Shown here: positions 41,437-50,187 of the stretch, one piece after another
How positions within the stretch are numbered: the first letter of the stretch is position 1
Layout of the letters: each line of letters starts with the position of its first letter
Assembly (NCBI RefSeq): GCF_051967035.1
Contig: NZ_JBQCKK010000015.1
Coordinates: forward strand, 1 to 64,000
DNA length: 64,000 bases
DNA from: Brevibacillus sp051967035
GTDB taxonomy: Bacteria; Bacillota; Bacilli; Brevibacillales; Brevibacillaceae
Direction: 5' to 3'
Notes under the pieces: generated by a model
Seen by the model: only the letters and a program-made list of their open reading frames with translations
The model's database searches: none
What the model was told of the DNA's origin: nothing
Made by a program: the position numbers and the translations under genes

Positions 41437-43461
41437 ATGAAACCGACATATTACATCACGACACCGATTTATTATCCGAGCAACAAGCTGCACATTGGCA
41501 ATGCCTACACTACGATTGCTTGTGATGCTCTGGCGCGTTACAAACGTTTGCGCGGCTACGATGTCTACTACCTGACAGGTACGGACGAGCATGGACAAAA
41601 GCTCCAGGAGCGCGCAGCCGAAGACGGCAAACAGCCGCTGGAGTTCATCGATCCGGTCGTCGACTGGATTCGCGACCTGTGGCAAAAGCTGGACATTTCC
41701 TACGACGATTTTATCCGCACGACGCAACCGCGCCATAAGGAAGTTGTGCAAAAGGTGTTCCAGCGTCTGCTCGATCAGGGCGACATTTATTTGGGCGAGT
41801 ACGAGGGATACTACTGCGTACCGGACGAGGCTTTCTGGACCGAGACTCAATGTAAGACCGACAAAGGCTACTTTTGCCCGGATTGCGGTCGCGAAGTGAA
41901 AAAGGTGAAGGAGAAAAACTACTTCTTCCGCATGTCCAAGTATCAGGACAGATTGCTCGCGCACATCGAGGCCAATCCTGACTTCATTCAGCCGGAGAGC
42001 CGCCGCAACGAGATGATTAACAACTTCCTGAAGCCGGGTCTCCAGGATTTGTCCGTATCCCGCAGCACATTTGACTGGGGAATCAAAGTGCCGAGCGATC
42101 CTGAACATGTCATTTACGTCTGGATCGACGCGCTGACCAACTATATTTCCGCACTGGGCTACTTGTCCGAGGACGACAGCAAGTACCGCCGTTTCTGGCC
42201 GGCCAATGTGCACATGGTCGGAAAAGACATTTTGCGTTTCCATACGATTTACTGGCCGATTTTGCTGATGGCGCTTGATATTCCGCTGCCGAAACAAGTT
42301 TTTGGCCATGGCTGGCTGTTGATGCCGGATGGAAAAATGTCCAAATCCAAGGGCAATGTCATTGATCCGAAGCTGCTGATTGACCGCTATGGCTCCGATG
42401 GCGTGCGTTACTTCCTGCTGCGCGAAATCAACTTCGGCCAGGATGGCGTTTTCACGCCGGAATCGTTCATTCAGCGTCTGAACTACGATCTGGCAAACGA
42501 CATTGGCAATCTGCTCAGCCGCACCACGACCATGATCGAAAAATATTTCGATGGCATCGTGCCTGCCGCACAAGACGCCGGAGAGCCGGATGACAGTCTG
42601 ATCGGCCTGGCGATGAAAACAAAGGCGCTGGTCGAAGAGCATATGGAAGAAATGCGTTTTTCCAACGCGCTTGCCCACATCTGGGAGCTGATTGGACGCA
42701 CCAACAAGTACATTGACGAGACCATGCCGTGGAATCTGGCAAAATCCGAAGAAACCCGAGGACGTCTGGCAACCGTCATGTACAATCTGGCGGAGAGCAT
42801 CCGCATCGTCTCCGTTTTGATTCAGCCGTTCATGACCAAGGCTCCGGCAAAAATCTGGGACCAGCTCGGAATTCTCGGCAACGAGCAGGCAACAAGCTGG
42901 GAATCCGCAGGCGTATGGGGCGGATTGCCTGTCGGAAGCACGGTCAGCCGCAAAGAACTGTTGTTCCCGCGTCTGGACGTGCAGGCGGAGCTGGCCTTCA
43001 TCGACGAATCGACCGCGGAAGCGCGCCGCCAAGCAGAGGAAAACAAGAAAAAGCAAGAAGCCTGGAAAGGGGAAGCACCTGTGAACGAAACGACTGCCAA
43101 CCAAGCGGAAGGGACAGAAAAACCAGCGGATGCTAAAGAAGAGATCGGCATCGACGATTTTGGCAAAGTAGAGCTGCGCGTGGCGCAAGTAGTCGAATGC
43201 GCGAAGCATCCGAATGCCGACAAGCTGCTGGTCTTGCAGCTGGATCTCGGCTATGAGAAGCGCCAGGTCGTTTCCGGCATCGCGAAATACTACACGCCGG
43301 AAGAAATGGTCGGCAAAAAAGTCATCCTCGTCGCCAATCTGAAGCCGGTCAAGCTGCGTGGCGAACTGTCGCAGGGCATGATTTTGGCAGCGTCGGCAGG
43401 CGATCAGCTGACGTTGGCAACAGTCGATCCGAGCATGCCGAACGGAGCGATCGTGAAGTAA
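41437..43461 (+). CDS. metS: Methionyl-tRNA synthetase
   Basis: The 674-residue class I enzyme charges tRNA-Met. HIGH-like HIGN is at TNSKLHIGNAY-type region near residue 20, and GKMSKSKGN is near residue 300. The zinc knuckle is CPDCGREVKKV-type (one knuckle). The last ~110 residues form the Trbp111/EMAP-like tRNA-binding domain (VELRVAQVVECAKHPNADKL). The ATG at 41437 follows AGGAGGGG. An upstream in-frame extension would lie inside the T-box terminator and is rejected. Confidence 0.96.
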   Translation: MKPTYYITTPIYYPSNKLHIGNAYTTIACDALARYKRLRGYDVYYLTGTDEHGQKLQERAAEDGKQPLEFIDPVVDWIRDLWQKLDISYDDFIRTTQPRHKEVVQKVFQRLLDQGDIYLGEYEGYYCVPDEAFWTETQCKTDKGYFCPDCGREVKKVKEKNYFFRMSKYQDRLLAHIEANPDFIQPESRRNEMINNFLKPGLQDLSVSRSTFDWGIKVPSDPEHVIYVWIDALTNYISALGYLSEDDSKYRRFWPANVHMVGKDILRFHTIYWPILLMALDIPLPKQVFGHGWLLMPDGKMSKSKGNVIDPKLLIDRYGSDGVRYFLLREINFGQDGVFTPESFIQRLNYDLANDIGNLLSRTTTMIEKYFDGIVPAAQDAGEPDDSLIGLAMKTKALVEEHMEEMRFSNALAHIWELIGRTNKYIDETMPWNLAKSEETRGRLATVMYNLAESIRIVSVLIQPFMTKAPAKIWDQLGILGNEQATSWESAGVWGGLPVGSTVSRKELLFPRLDVQAELAFIDESTAEARRQAEENKKKQEAWKGEAPVNETTANQAEGTEKPADAKEEIGIDDFGKVELRVAQVVECAKHPNADKLLVLQLDLGYEKRQVVSGIAKYYTPEEMVGKKVILVANLKPVKLRGELSQGMILAASAGDQLTLATVDPSMPNGAIVK

Positions 43462-43488
43462 CGAGGGCTGGGAAAGGAAGGACCTATT

Positions 43489-44259
43489 TTGTTATTCGAA
43501 ACGCATGCGCACCTGAACGCGAAGGAATTCGACGAAGATCGCGAGGAAGTCATTGCCCGCGCGCGGGAAAACGGCGTCAGCACGATCGTGAATATCGGAT
43601 TTAACGCCGAAACCATCCCGACCTGCATGGAGCTGGCGAAAACCTATGATTTCATTTACGCTGTCGTAGGCTGGCACCCGCAGGACGCCAAAGATATGAC
43701 AGACGAACATCTGGAATGGATCGAGGAGCTGAGTCGTGATCCGAAAGTAGTGGGACTGGGCGAAATGGGCCTGGACTACTACTGGGATACGTCGCCAAAA
43801 GACGTGCAGGCAGAGGTGTTCCGCAAGCAGATTCGGCTGGCGCGAAAGCTCGATATGCCGATCATCATCCACAACCGGGACGCGCATCAGGACGTTTTGA
43901 CGATCCTCAAAGAAGAGAAGGCAGCGGAAGTCGGGGGAATCATGCACTGCTTCTCGGGCAGCTGGGAGACAGCGAAGCAGGCGCTGGACATGAATTTTTA
44001 CATTTCGTTCGGGGGTCCGCTGACCTTCAAGAATGCGAAGCAGCCAAAAGAAGTAGCGGCCAAAGTACCGCTCGACAAGCTGTTGATAGAAACAGACTGC
44101 CCGTACCTCACTCCTCACCCGTTCCGCGGCAAGCGAAATGAGAGTGGATACGTGCGCTACGTCTGCGAGGAAATGGCGAACATTCGCGGCCTGTCTTACG
44201 AAGAAATGGCGCAAATCACGACGGAAAACGCAAGGCGTCTGTTCCGCCTTCAACCGTAA
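43489..44259 (+). CDS. yabD: TatD-family metal-dependent hydrolase/DNase
   Basis: The 256-residue TIM-barrel hydrolase has the family metal ligands: HAH in ETHAHLNAKEFDED, Glu in GLGEMGLDYYWD, His in IIHNRDA and HCFSGS, and Asp in ETDCPYLTP. Members are 3'-5' DNases that act in DNA repair. Note the first motif reads ETHAH rather than DTHxH. The start is TTG with AAGGAAGGA upstream. metS-yabD adjacency is conserved in Bacillus. Confidence 0.92.
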   Translation: MLFETHAHLNAKEFDEDREEVIARARENGVSTIVNIGFNAETIPTCMELAKTYDFIYAVVGWHPQDAKDMTDEHLEWIEELSRDPKVVGLGEMGLDYYWDTSPKDVQAEVFRKQIRLARKLDMPIIIHNRDAHQDVLTILKEEKAAEVGGIMHCFSGSWETAKQALDMNFYISFGGPLTFKNAKQPKEVAAKVPLDKLLIETDCPYLTPHPFRGKRNESGYVRYVCEEMANIRGLSYEEMAQITTENARRLFRLQP

Positions 44260-44272
44260 ACAAACCGCAAGC

Positions 44273-44317
44273 AAAACCGGGAAATCACGACCTGTCACGT
44301 GATTTCCCGGTTTTTTG
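44273..44317 (+). terminator. yabD terminator
   Basis: AAAACCGGGAAATCACG and CGTGATTTCCCGGTTTT form a perfect 17-bp stem, then more T. This is one of the strongest terminators in the window. Confidence 0.92.
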
Positions 44318-44483
44318 TTCCGCGATCTTGTTGTTCTACTCGTTTTTGGCGGCGCATACCTTGAACAATGTGTCGAACGATTATTGTCCATCCGACACGG
44401 CTCCTCGACAGGAATCCGCTACCATTCGCCATCTGGTTTTTGCTAGTCTGTTAGCGTTATCGCTCAGCCAAGGGAGGGTGAAT

Positions 44484-44512
44484 TTGACAAAGCCGGGAAA
44501 GTGACATACAAT
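44484..44512 (+). promoter_or_regulatory. yabE promoter
   Basis: A perfect TTGACA and TACAAT are separated by exactly 17 bases. Transcription would start near 44519. Confidence 0.75.
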
Positions 44513-44627
44513 CAAAACCGACCTTGCGAAGTACTGGCCACTTCCAGAATATTGGTGCAATTACATCGACCCTTACCTGGCTAGACAGGAGAAGCCTCGT
44601 GCTTTTCTAGGAAAAGGAGTGTGGGAA

Positions 44628-45725
44628 ATGGAGTTACGCGCGATATGGGATAGGTATAAGAACCGGGGGCTTGTTCTTTTTGGCATCCTCTCTCTTATAC
44701 TCATTCCCATGATTGGCTATTTCTCTGCCCAGGCTACCCAGCCAAAACAGGTCATTTTTTCGTTGGACGGAGAGAGCCAGACGGTAGCTACCAAAGCAAG
44801 AACCGTTGAGCAGTTCCTCACCGAACGAAACATTACGGTAACGGAAAAAGATTTCCTTCAACCGACACCTGAGACGAAGTTATCAGACGGAGCAACGATT
44901 ACTTTACATACAGCCTGGTCCATTTCGGTCCAGGTTGACGGGCAGACCAAAACGATACAGACACGCAGTCGCAATGTGGCTGACGCGTTGAAGGACAGCG
45001 GCATTACGCTGGGGGAAAAGGACCGGGTGGAACCGGCCTTGACCGCCTCGCTGACCAAAGACGCTACGATCCGCATCAAGCGTGTCGTCGAGAAGATGGT
45101 ACAAGTCGAGGAGCGAGTTGCTTTTCAGGAAATACGCAAAAACGACCCAGCGTTAACAAAAGGCACGTCCCGTGTATTGCAAAACGGGCAAGAGGGTAAG
45201 GCAATTGCACACTACAAGCTGGTCATGGAAGACGGGAAGGAGGTCTCCCGTGAACTGGTGACCAGAGACGTGCTCGTGCCAAAGAAAGACCAGGTGGTAG
45301 CGGTTGGAACAGCATCTCCTTCGCTGCAAACCAACGATCCGTCGCAACGGGTCCTGGTCGCTTCTGCATCGGGCATGGTCTCGCGTGGTGGAAAAGTATT
45401 TAGGCCGAAAAAAGTACTGAACGGGGTTACCTTGACCGCCTATTCCCCTGCCGGGGGAGGCAAACATCCGAGTTCGCCAGGCTACGGCCGTACGGCGACG
45501 GGCGTAAAGGCAAAGGCAGGTCATACCATCGCTGTAGATCCAAAAGTGATTCCGTATGGCTGGTGGGTTTACATCGAGGGCGTTGGGTATCGCCGGGCAG
45601 AAGACACAGGTGGAGCCATGCGCGGCGGAAAAATTGACGTGTTTGTCAGCACAGAGGCAGAGGCCGTTCAATTTGGCCGCAAGCGCAACCGAACCGTCTA
45701 TATCATTGGGCCGCACAAACCGTAG
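44628..45725 (+). CDS. yabE: YabE-like cell-wall protein with G5 and 3D domains
   Basis: The 365-residue protein has an N-terminal membrane anchor or signal (GLVLFGILSLILIPMIGYF). Two DUF348 repeats follow (VATKARTVEQFL and IQTRSRNVADAL regions), then a G5 domain and a C-terminal 3D domain (TAYSPAGGGKHPSSPGYG, DTGGAMRGGKIDVFV with the DDD-type aspartates). This layout is that of resuscitation-promoting-factor-like muralytic proteins of Firmicutes. AAAAGGAG is eight bases before the ATG. Adjacent rnmV and ksgA are conserved neighbours. Confidence 0.92.
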   Translation: MELRAIWDRYKNRGLVLFGILSLILIPMIGYFSAQATQPKQVIFSLDGESQTVATKARTVEQFLTERNITVTEKDFLQPTPETKLSDGATITLHTAWSISVQVDGQTKTIQTRSRNVADALKDSGITLGEKDRVEPALTASLTKDATIRIKRVVEKMVQVEERVAFQEIRKNDPALTKGTSRVLQNGQEGKAIAHYKLVMEDGKEVSRELVTRDVLVPKKDQVVAVGTASPSLQTNDPSQRVLVASASGMVSRGGKVFRPKKVLNGVTLTAYSPAGGGKHPSSPGYGRTATGVKAKAGHTIAVDPKVIPYGWWVYIEGVGYRRAEDTGGAMRGGKIDVFVSTEAEAVQFGRKRNRTVYIIGPHKP

Positions 45726-45753
45726 GACAGGGGCGAACGCTCCTGTCTTTTGT
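45725..45753 (+). terminator. yabE terminator
   Basis: GGACAGGGGC and GCTCCTGTC pair around GAAC, then TTTTGTCTTT. Confidence 0.8.
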
Positions 45754-45872
45754 CTTTGGCGTTTGGGGAATAGTCGTGATAAGCTGTTGAATAAAGAGAC
45801 GGATTCTAGCGCAGAAACGTTTCGCCAATCGAGGGTAGTTTCAAATGCAACCTTGTACGAAAGTGGGAGTAC

Positions 45873-46424
45873 ATGATGAAAATAAAAGAAGTGATCGTGG
45901 TGGAGGGGAGAGACGATACCGCCGCGATCAAGCGAGCGGTTAACGCGGATACGATTGAAACAGGCGGCTCCGCCATTCACGCCAGAACGATCGAAAAAAT
46001 CCGGCTGGCGCAGCAAAAGCGCGGCGTCATCATTTTTACTGACCCGGATTATCAGGGAGAGCGCATCCGCAAAATCATCAGCCGATCCGTGCCTGGCTGC
46101 AAGCACGCTTTTATCACCCAAGAGGACGGCACGAAAAAGGGCGATATCGGAGTAGAGAACGCTTCGCCTGACGTCATTATTCGCGCGCTGTCGGAAGTAC
46201 GCACAGAGATGGCCGAAACGGCCGGAGAAATTACGGCTGACGATCTGCTGGAAAACGGGTTGACGTCAGGAAGCGATGCCAAAGAGCGGAGAATCAAACT
46301 GGGAGAAGCATTGGGCATCGGATACGCCAATGCCAAGCAAATGCTGCAACGGCTCAACGCCTTCCAGATCAGTCGCGCGGAGTTCGAGGCGGCGATCGAA
46401 GCCATCAACAAGGAGAGGGAGTAA
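45873..46424 (+). CDS. rnmV: Ribonuclease M5
   Basis: RNase M5 matures the ends of 5S rRNA. The 183-residue protein has a Toprim domain with VVEGRDDTAAIKRA (catalytic Glu) and FTDPDYQGERIRK (the DxD). The C-terminal half binds the RNA-L18 complex. Either of two consecutive ATG codons could start it. ksgA follows after three bases, as in most Firmicutes. Confidence 0.94.
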   Translation: MMKIKEVIVVEGRDDTAAIKRAVNADTIETGGSAIHARTIEKIRLAQQKRGVIIFTDPDYQGERIRKIISRSVPGCKHAFITQEDGTKKGDIGVENASPDVIIRALSEVRTEMAETAGEITADDLLENGLTSGSDAKERRIKLGEALGIGYANAKQMLQRLNAFQISRAEFEAAIEAINKERE

Positions 46425-46427
46425 GCA

Positions 46428-47324
46428 ATGACGCAAGCAGCGGGCAAGGATATTGCCACACCTACGCGAACGAAAGAAATTCTGGAGAAGTACGGCTTCT
46501 CGTTTAAAAAGAGCTTGGGACAAAATTTCCTGGTAGACACGAACATTTTGCATCATATTGTGGCCGAAGCGGACCTGACAAAGGAAAAAGGCGCGATCGA
46601 AATCGGCCCAGGCATCGGCGCTCTGACCGAGCAATTGGGACGAGCAGCAGGCAAGGTCATGGCGATTGAGATTGACCAACGGCTCCTGCCTATTTTGCAG
46701 GACACCTTGTCGCCGTATGAAAATATCGAAATCGTGCATGGCGACGTGCTCAAGCTGGATCTGAAAGCGCTGATCCAAGAGAAGCTCTCCGGGGTAGAGA
46801 AGCTGAGTGTCGTAGCCAACCTGCCGTACTATGTCACAACGCCGATTCTGATGAAGCTGCTGGAAGAACGATTGCCGCTTGAGAACATTGTCGTGATGAT
46901 TCAAAAGGAAGTGGCTGAGAGAATTGCAGCCAAGCCGGGAACGAAAGACTATGGCTCTCTCTCCGTGGCGGCACAATTTTATGCGGAAACAGAAGTGGCG
47001 ATGATTGTCCCGGCCAGTGTGTTTATTCCTCGTCCAAACGTCGACTCTGCGGTGATCCGGCTGACAGTCAGAGAGCGTCCGCTTGTCGAGGTGGACGATG
47101 AGGACGTGTTTTTCCGCGTGGTGCGCAGCTCGTTCGCCCAGCGTCGAAAGACCTTGTTGAACAACCTGCTGAACGGTCTGTTTCTAAAAACACAGAAGGA
47201 TGAAGTAATACAGATGCTCGACGACATCGGCATTGACCCGACCCGACGCGGTGAAACCCTCAGCATTGAAGAATTCGCCCGCCTAGCCAACGAAGGCTTG
47301 CGGCGCGGGCTGATCGCGCATTAG
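46428..47324 (+). CDS. ksgA: 16S rRNA (adenine1518-N6/1519-N6)-dimethyltransferase
   Basis: KsgA dimethylates A1518 and A1519 late in 30S assembly. The 298-residue protein has KSLGQNFLVDTNIL, the SAM motif IEIGPGIGALTEQL, and the catalytic NLPYYVTTP (NxPY). It is coupled to rnmV and ends in a strong terminator. In B. subtilis yabG follows, but here veg comes next. Confidence 0.96.
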   Translation: MTQAAGKDIATPTRTKEILEKYGFSFKKSLGQNFLVDTNILHHIVAEADLTKEKGAIEIGPGIGALTEQLGRAAGKVMAIEIDQRLLPILQDTLSPYENIEIVHGDVLKLDLKALIQEKLSGVEKLSVVANLPYYVTTPILMKLLEERLPLENIVVMIQKEVAERIAAKPGTKDYGSLSVAAQFYAETEVAMIVPASVFIPRPNVDSAVIRLTVRERPLVEVDDEDVFFRVVRSSFAQRRKTLLNNLLNGLFLKTQKDEVIQMLDDIGIDPTRRGETLSIEEFARLANEGLRRGLIAH

Positions 47325-47334
47325 ACAAGCCTCT

Positions 47335-47378
47335 CCCCCGTTTTTGGGCTGAAAAAGCCAAAAGCGGGGGTTTTTTTG
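47335..47378 (+). terminator. ksgA terminator
   Basis: CCCCCG and CGGGGG arms enclose a second small helix (GCTgaaaAGC), followed by TTTTTTTG. Confidence 0.88.
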
Positions 47379-47517
47379 TCGATTCAGAAGGAAAAAGGGC
47401 AGCCCTGGCGGCCAGGCTTTCGCCCCAAAGCGTTGCGGAAGCAAGGGTTTGGAAGGGCGCGCCTAGACGATGCCAAAGTGGCGACAATTATCTACTTTTT
47501 TGATGAAAAAAACCCCG

Positions 47518-47547
47518 TTGACAAAATATCTGCAGGGTTGCTATAAT
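47518..47547 (+). promoter_or_regulatory. veg promoter 1
   Basis: Perfect TTGACA and perfect TATAAT are separated by 18 bases. Confidence 0.8.
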
Positions 47548-47558
47548 TTTTTATTTCT

Positions 47559-47587
47559 TTGACAAAATATATGTGAGCTGTTATAAT
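47559..47587 (+). promoter_or_regulatory. veg promoter 2
   Basis: Perfect TTGACA and perfect TATAAT are separated by 17 bases, 26 bases before the start codon. This is a full consensus match. Confidence 0.88.
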
Positions 47588-47612
47588 AGATGTAAGCGAG
47601 GTGGATGGAACA

Positions 47613-47885
47613 ATGGCAAGAAACGCGTTACTTGACATTAAACGCAGTTTAGACGGGCACATTGGTGAGCGCATCCTTCTGAAAGCCAATGGAGGTCGCC
47701 GCAAAACCGTCGAACGAAGTGGCATCCTCGAAGAAACATACCCATCTGTGTTTGTGGTAAAGCTTGACGACGATCAGCTCTTTGAGCGGGTCTCTTACAG
47801 CTATGCTGACATCTTGACGGAAACAGTAGAGTTGACGGTGTGCCGCGAAAACGAGCACATCCGCATCACATTTGTACAACAGTAG
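47613..47885 (+). CDS. veg: Veg protein, biofilm-stimulating
   Basis: Veg stimulates biofilm gene expression in B. subtilis by antagonising SinR. The 90-residue protein has the invariant block LDIKRSLDGHIGERILLKAN, GGRRKTVERSGIL and SYSYADILTETVEL. The ATG at 47613 follows GCGAGGTGG. It is driven by two consensus promoters, in keeping with its very high expression. Confidence 0.95.
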   Translation: MARNALLDIKRSLDGHIGERILLKANGGRRKTVERSGILEETYPSVFVVKLDDDQLFERVSYSYADILTETVELTVCRENEHIRITFVQQ

Positions 47886-47911
47886 AGCCCTTGTGGGTTC
47901 TACTGTTTTAT
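47880..47911 (+). terminator. veg terminator
   Basis: CAGTAGAGCCC and GGGTTCTACTG pair around TTGT and overlap the stop codon, then TTTTATTTTT. Confidence 0.88.
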
Positions 47912-48003
47912 TTTTGGGATCAAAATATTGTAAATAGTTGGGTTTCAAATGAAAGGTCTGGACTTCGCATACACTATACCTGTCAACGGGAAGGGAGGAT
48001 GCT

Positions 48004-48183
48004 ATGGGTCGCAGACGAGGAATGATGTCGGAGCAGTTCAAGATGGAACTCGCCAAGGAGCTTGGCTTTTACGATAAGGTAAAGGCAGAAGGCTGGGGAG
48101 GCATCACGACGCGTGACGCGGGAAACATGGTGAAGCGGGCTGTACAGCTCGCGGAAGAGGCGTTGGCCGCAAGACGGTCATAG
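48004..48183 (+). CDS. sspF: Small acid-soluble spore protein SspF, alpha/beta type
   Basis: The 59-residue protein coats spore DNA and protects it. It has the alpha/beta SASP features: FKMELAKELGFYDKVKAEGW with the germination-protease-like region, then GGITTRDAGNMVKRAV. It lies between veg and ispE as in B. subtilis. GGGAGG precedes the ATG. Confidence 0.94.
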   Translation: MGRRRGMMSEQFKMELAKELGFYDKVKAEGWGGITTRDAGNMVKRAVQLAEEALAARRS

Positions 48184-48243
48184 CCGTTTGTTGTGCGCAG
48201 GCGGACACACCCAATTACGGATCATACCAGACAGACCGTTGAC

Positions 48244-48270
48244 AAAGCCGGGGCTTCCCGGCTTTTTTGC
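48244..48270 (+). terminator. sspF terminator
   Basis: AAAGCCGGG and CCCGGCTTT form a stem around GCTT, then more T. Confidence 0.9.
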
Positions 48271-48362
48271 TGCTGGAATCCACTGCTGAATTTTCGAAAT
48301 AACCATAATGATCGCGATCCTCTTCTTTTTAGGGGTTCAAGTGGCAGGGGAGAGAGGGGCTA

Positions 48363-48371
48363 TGCTACAAT
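48363..48371 (+). promoter_or_regulatory. Extended -10 element before ispE
   Basis: TGCTACAAT fits an extended -10 (TGn-TACAAT), 42 bases before the start. No good -35 is visible. Confidence 0.4.
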
Positions 48372-48413
48372 AAGAGACTAGGAAATTTAGTAAAGTAGGC
48401 AGAGGTGAACAAC

Positions 48414-49292
48414 GTGCGTATCTCGGTCAAAGCTCCGGCCAAAATCAACCTGACTCTTGATGTGCTTGCCAAACGGCCGGACGGTTATCACGAAGTGGAA
48501 ATGGTGATGACTACCGTCGACTTGGCAGATCGTGTAGACTTGACGCTGCGCGAAGATGGTGAGATTACGCTGGACTGCTCTGCCAGCTTCGTACCGGATG
48601 ATATCCGCAATCATGCTTATAAAGCGGCCGTGCTTTTACAAGAACGCTATCAGGTGCGCCAGGGCGTACAGTTGTATATAGACAAGCAGATCCCGGTGGC
48701 AGCGGGACTGGCCGGCGGCAGCAGCGATGCGGCAGCGACGCTGCGCGGCTTGAACCAGCTGTGGAATCTTGGCTTGACCGTGGACGAGCTGGCGGAAATC
48801 GGCGCAGAAATCGGTTCTGACGTTCCTTTTTGCGTCTATGGAGGAACGGCGTTGGCAAAAGGGCGCGGCGAGCAAATCACGCACCTGGGAACGCCTGCTT
48901 CTTGCTGGGTCATCCTGGCGAAGCCGCCAATCGGTGTGTCCACCCCTGATGTATACGGAAATTTGCGTGTCGACAAAATCGACAATCATCCCGATACAAA
49001 GCAGATGCTCCGGGCGGTTTCCGAGCAGGATTTTTCCTTGATGTGCCAGTCCCTCGGAAACGTGCTGGAAAACGTGACGCTCGCGCTCTATCCGCAAGTG
49101 CGGCAAATCAAGGAACTGATGATCGCTTCCGGAGCGGATGGAGTATTGATGTCCGGCAGCGGTCCGACGGTATTTGCCCTCGTACAAAAGGAAGCGAAAG
49201 TGCATCGGATCTACAATGCGCTCAGAGGATTTGTCAAAGATGTGTTTGTTGTCCGAATGTTAGGCTCCCAAGAAGGGGAAATACTTGCATGA
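48414..49292 (+). CDS. ispE: 4-(cytidine 5'-diphospho)-2-C-methyl-D-erythritol kinase
   Basis: IspE is the fourth enzyme of the MEP isoprenoid pathway. The 292-residue GHMP kinase has KAPAKINLTLDV at the N-terminus, AGLAGGSSDAAATLRGLN as the ATP loop and LMSGSGPTVFAL near the end. The GTG at 48414 is preferred because AGAGGTG lies six bases upstream, while the GTG at 48405 is part of that site. Confidence 0.95.
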   Translation: MRISVKAPAKINLTLDVLAKRPDGYHEVEMVMTTVDLADRVDLTLREDGEITLDCSASFVPDDIRNHAYKAAVLLQERYQVRQGVQLYIDKQIPVAAGLAGGSSDAAATLRGLNQLWNLGLTVDELAEIGAEIGSDVPFCVYGGTALAKGRGEQITHLGTPASCWVILAKPPIGVSTPDVYGNLRVDKIDNHPDTKQMLRAVSEQDFSLMCQSLGNVLENVTLALYPQVRQIKELMIASGADGVLMSGSGPTVFALVQKEAKVHRIYNALRGFVKDVFVVRMLGSQEGEILA

Positions 49293-49334
49293 ACACGTAT
49301 AAAAATGATACATTAGCAGCATAACATTCGGTTT
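49285..49334 (+). promoter_or_regulatory. purR promoter with candidate PurBoxes
   Basis: TTGCAT and TACATT are separated by 18 bases. CATGAACACG (49289-49298) and AACATTCGG (49323-49331) resemble the two inverted CCGAACA-type PurBoxes that PurR binds. This would give autoregulation, as known for B. subtilis purR. Confidence 0.45.
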
Positions 49335-49347
49335 TGGAGGAAGAGCC

Positions 49348-50181
49348 ATGAAGAAATTGCGCAGAAGTGCACGTCTGGTTGACATGACGCAGCACTTGCT
49401 CGCCCATCCCCATACGCTGACTCCTCTCACTCTGTTTGCGGAACAATACGGCGCGGCGAAATCATCCATCAGTGAAGACTTGTCGATCATCAAGGAAGCG
49501 TTTGAGGTTCAGGGTGTCGGCTTGTTGAAAACGGTGGCGGGAGCGGCAGGCGGAGTGAAGTATATCCCCCAGGTAAAAATGGAAGAGGCCCTTCACTTCA
49601 TGCGCGAACTGATCGGGCAGTTGGCCAATCCGGAGAGGCTTTTGCCAGGCGGATATTTGTACATGTCCGACATTCTCGGCAATCCGGCGACGATGGCGAA
49701 GATCGGCAAGCTGTTTGCCACCGCTTATGCGGACAAAAACGTCGATGTGGTCATGACGGTGGAGACCAAGGGAATTCCGCTCGCCTATGCGACCGCCATG
49801 TTTTTGAACGTGCCGGTCGTCATTGTGCGCCGTGACAACAAGGTGACGGAAGGCTCTGTGGTCAGCATCAATTACGTATCCGGTTCGAGCAAGCGGATTC
49901 AGACGATGTCTCTTGCCCGCCGCGGATTGGCCGAGCAGTCTCGTGTTCTGATTGTAGACGATTTCATGAAGGCAGGCGGCACGATACGCGGCATGATTGA
50001 TCTGCTTCAGGAGTTCCGGGCGACGGTCGTGGGCTGCGGAGTGCTCGTCGAGACGACGGCAGATGTTTCCGAGCGTTTGATTGATGAATACGTGTCTCTT
50101 GCCAAGCTGCGGGATGTCGACTTCAAGGGCAAGCAGATTGAAATTGAGCTAGGCAGTTTTTTTGAAAATAGAGGGGAGTAG
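49348..50181 (+). CDS. purR: Purine operon repressor PurR
   Basis: PurR represses purine biosynthesis genes and is released by PRPP. The 277-residue protein has an N-terminal winged helix (SARLVDMTQHLLAHPHTLTP) and a C-terminal phosphoribosyltransferase fold with the PRPP loop VLIVDDFMKAGGTIRGM. ispE-purR-ridA-spoVG order is conserved in Bacillus. Confidence 0.95.
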   Translation: MKKLRRSARLVDMTQHLLAHPHTLTPLTLFAEQYGAAKSSISEDLSIIKEAFEVQGVGLLKTVAGAAGGVKYIPQVKMEEALHFMRELIGQLANPERLLPGGYLYMSDILGNPATMAKIGKLFATAYADKNVDVVMTVETKGIPLAYATAMFLNVPVVIVRRDNKVTEGSVVSINYVSGSSKRIQTMSLARRGLAEQSRVLIVDDFMKAGGTIRGMIDLLQEFRATVVGCGVLVETTADVSERLIDEYVSLAKLRDVDFKGKQIEIELGSFFENRGE

Positions 50182-50187
50182 ATCGCG

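Larger units (their letters stand above)
44260..44627 (+). other. Intergenic region before yabE
   Basis: It contains the yabD terminator, an unassigned ~150 bp, the yabE promoter at 44484-44512 and an untranslated leader of about 110 bases. I saw no match to the cyclic-di-AMP riboswitch that precedes some yabE-like genes. Confidence 0.5.

Noticed and set aside
41428..43209. 593-codon open frame antisense to metS
   Set aside because: It mirrors metS fully, lacks a ribosome site and reads as low-sense sequence.
44330..44627. Cyclic-di-AMP (ydaO-type) riboswitch before yabE
   Set aside because: GGGTGAAT is present but it overlaps the promoter, and the other conserved blocks are missing.
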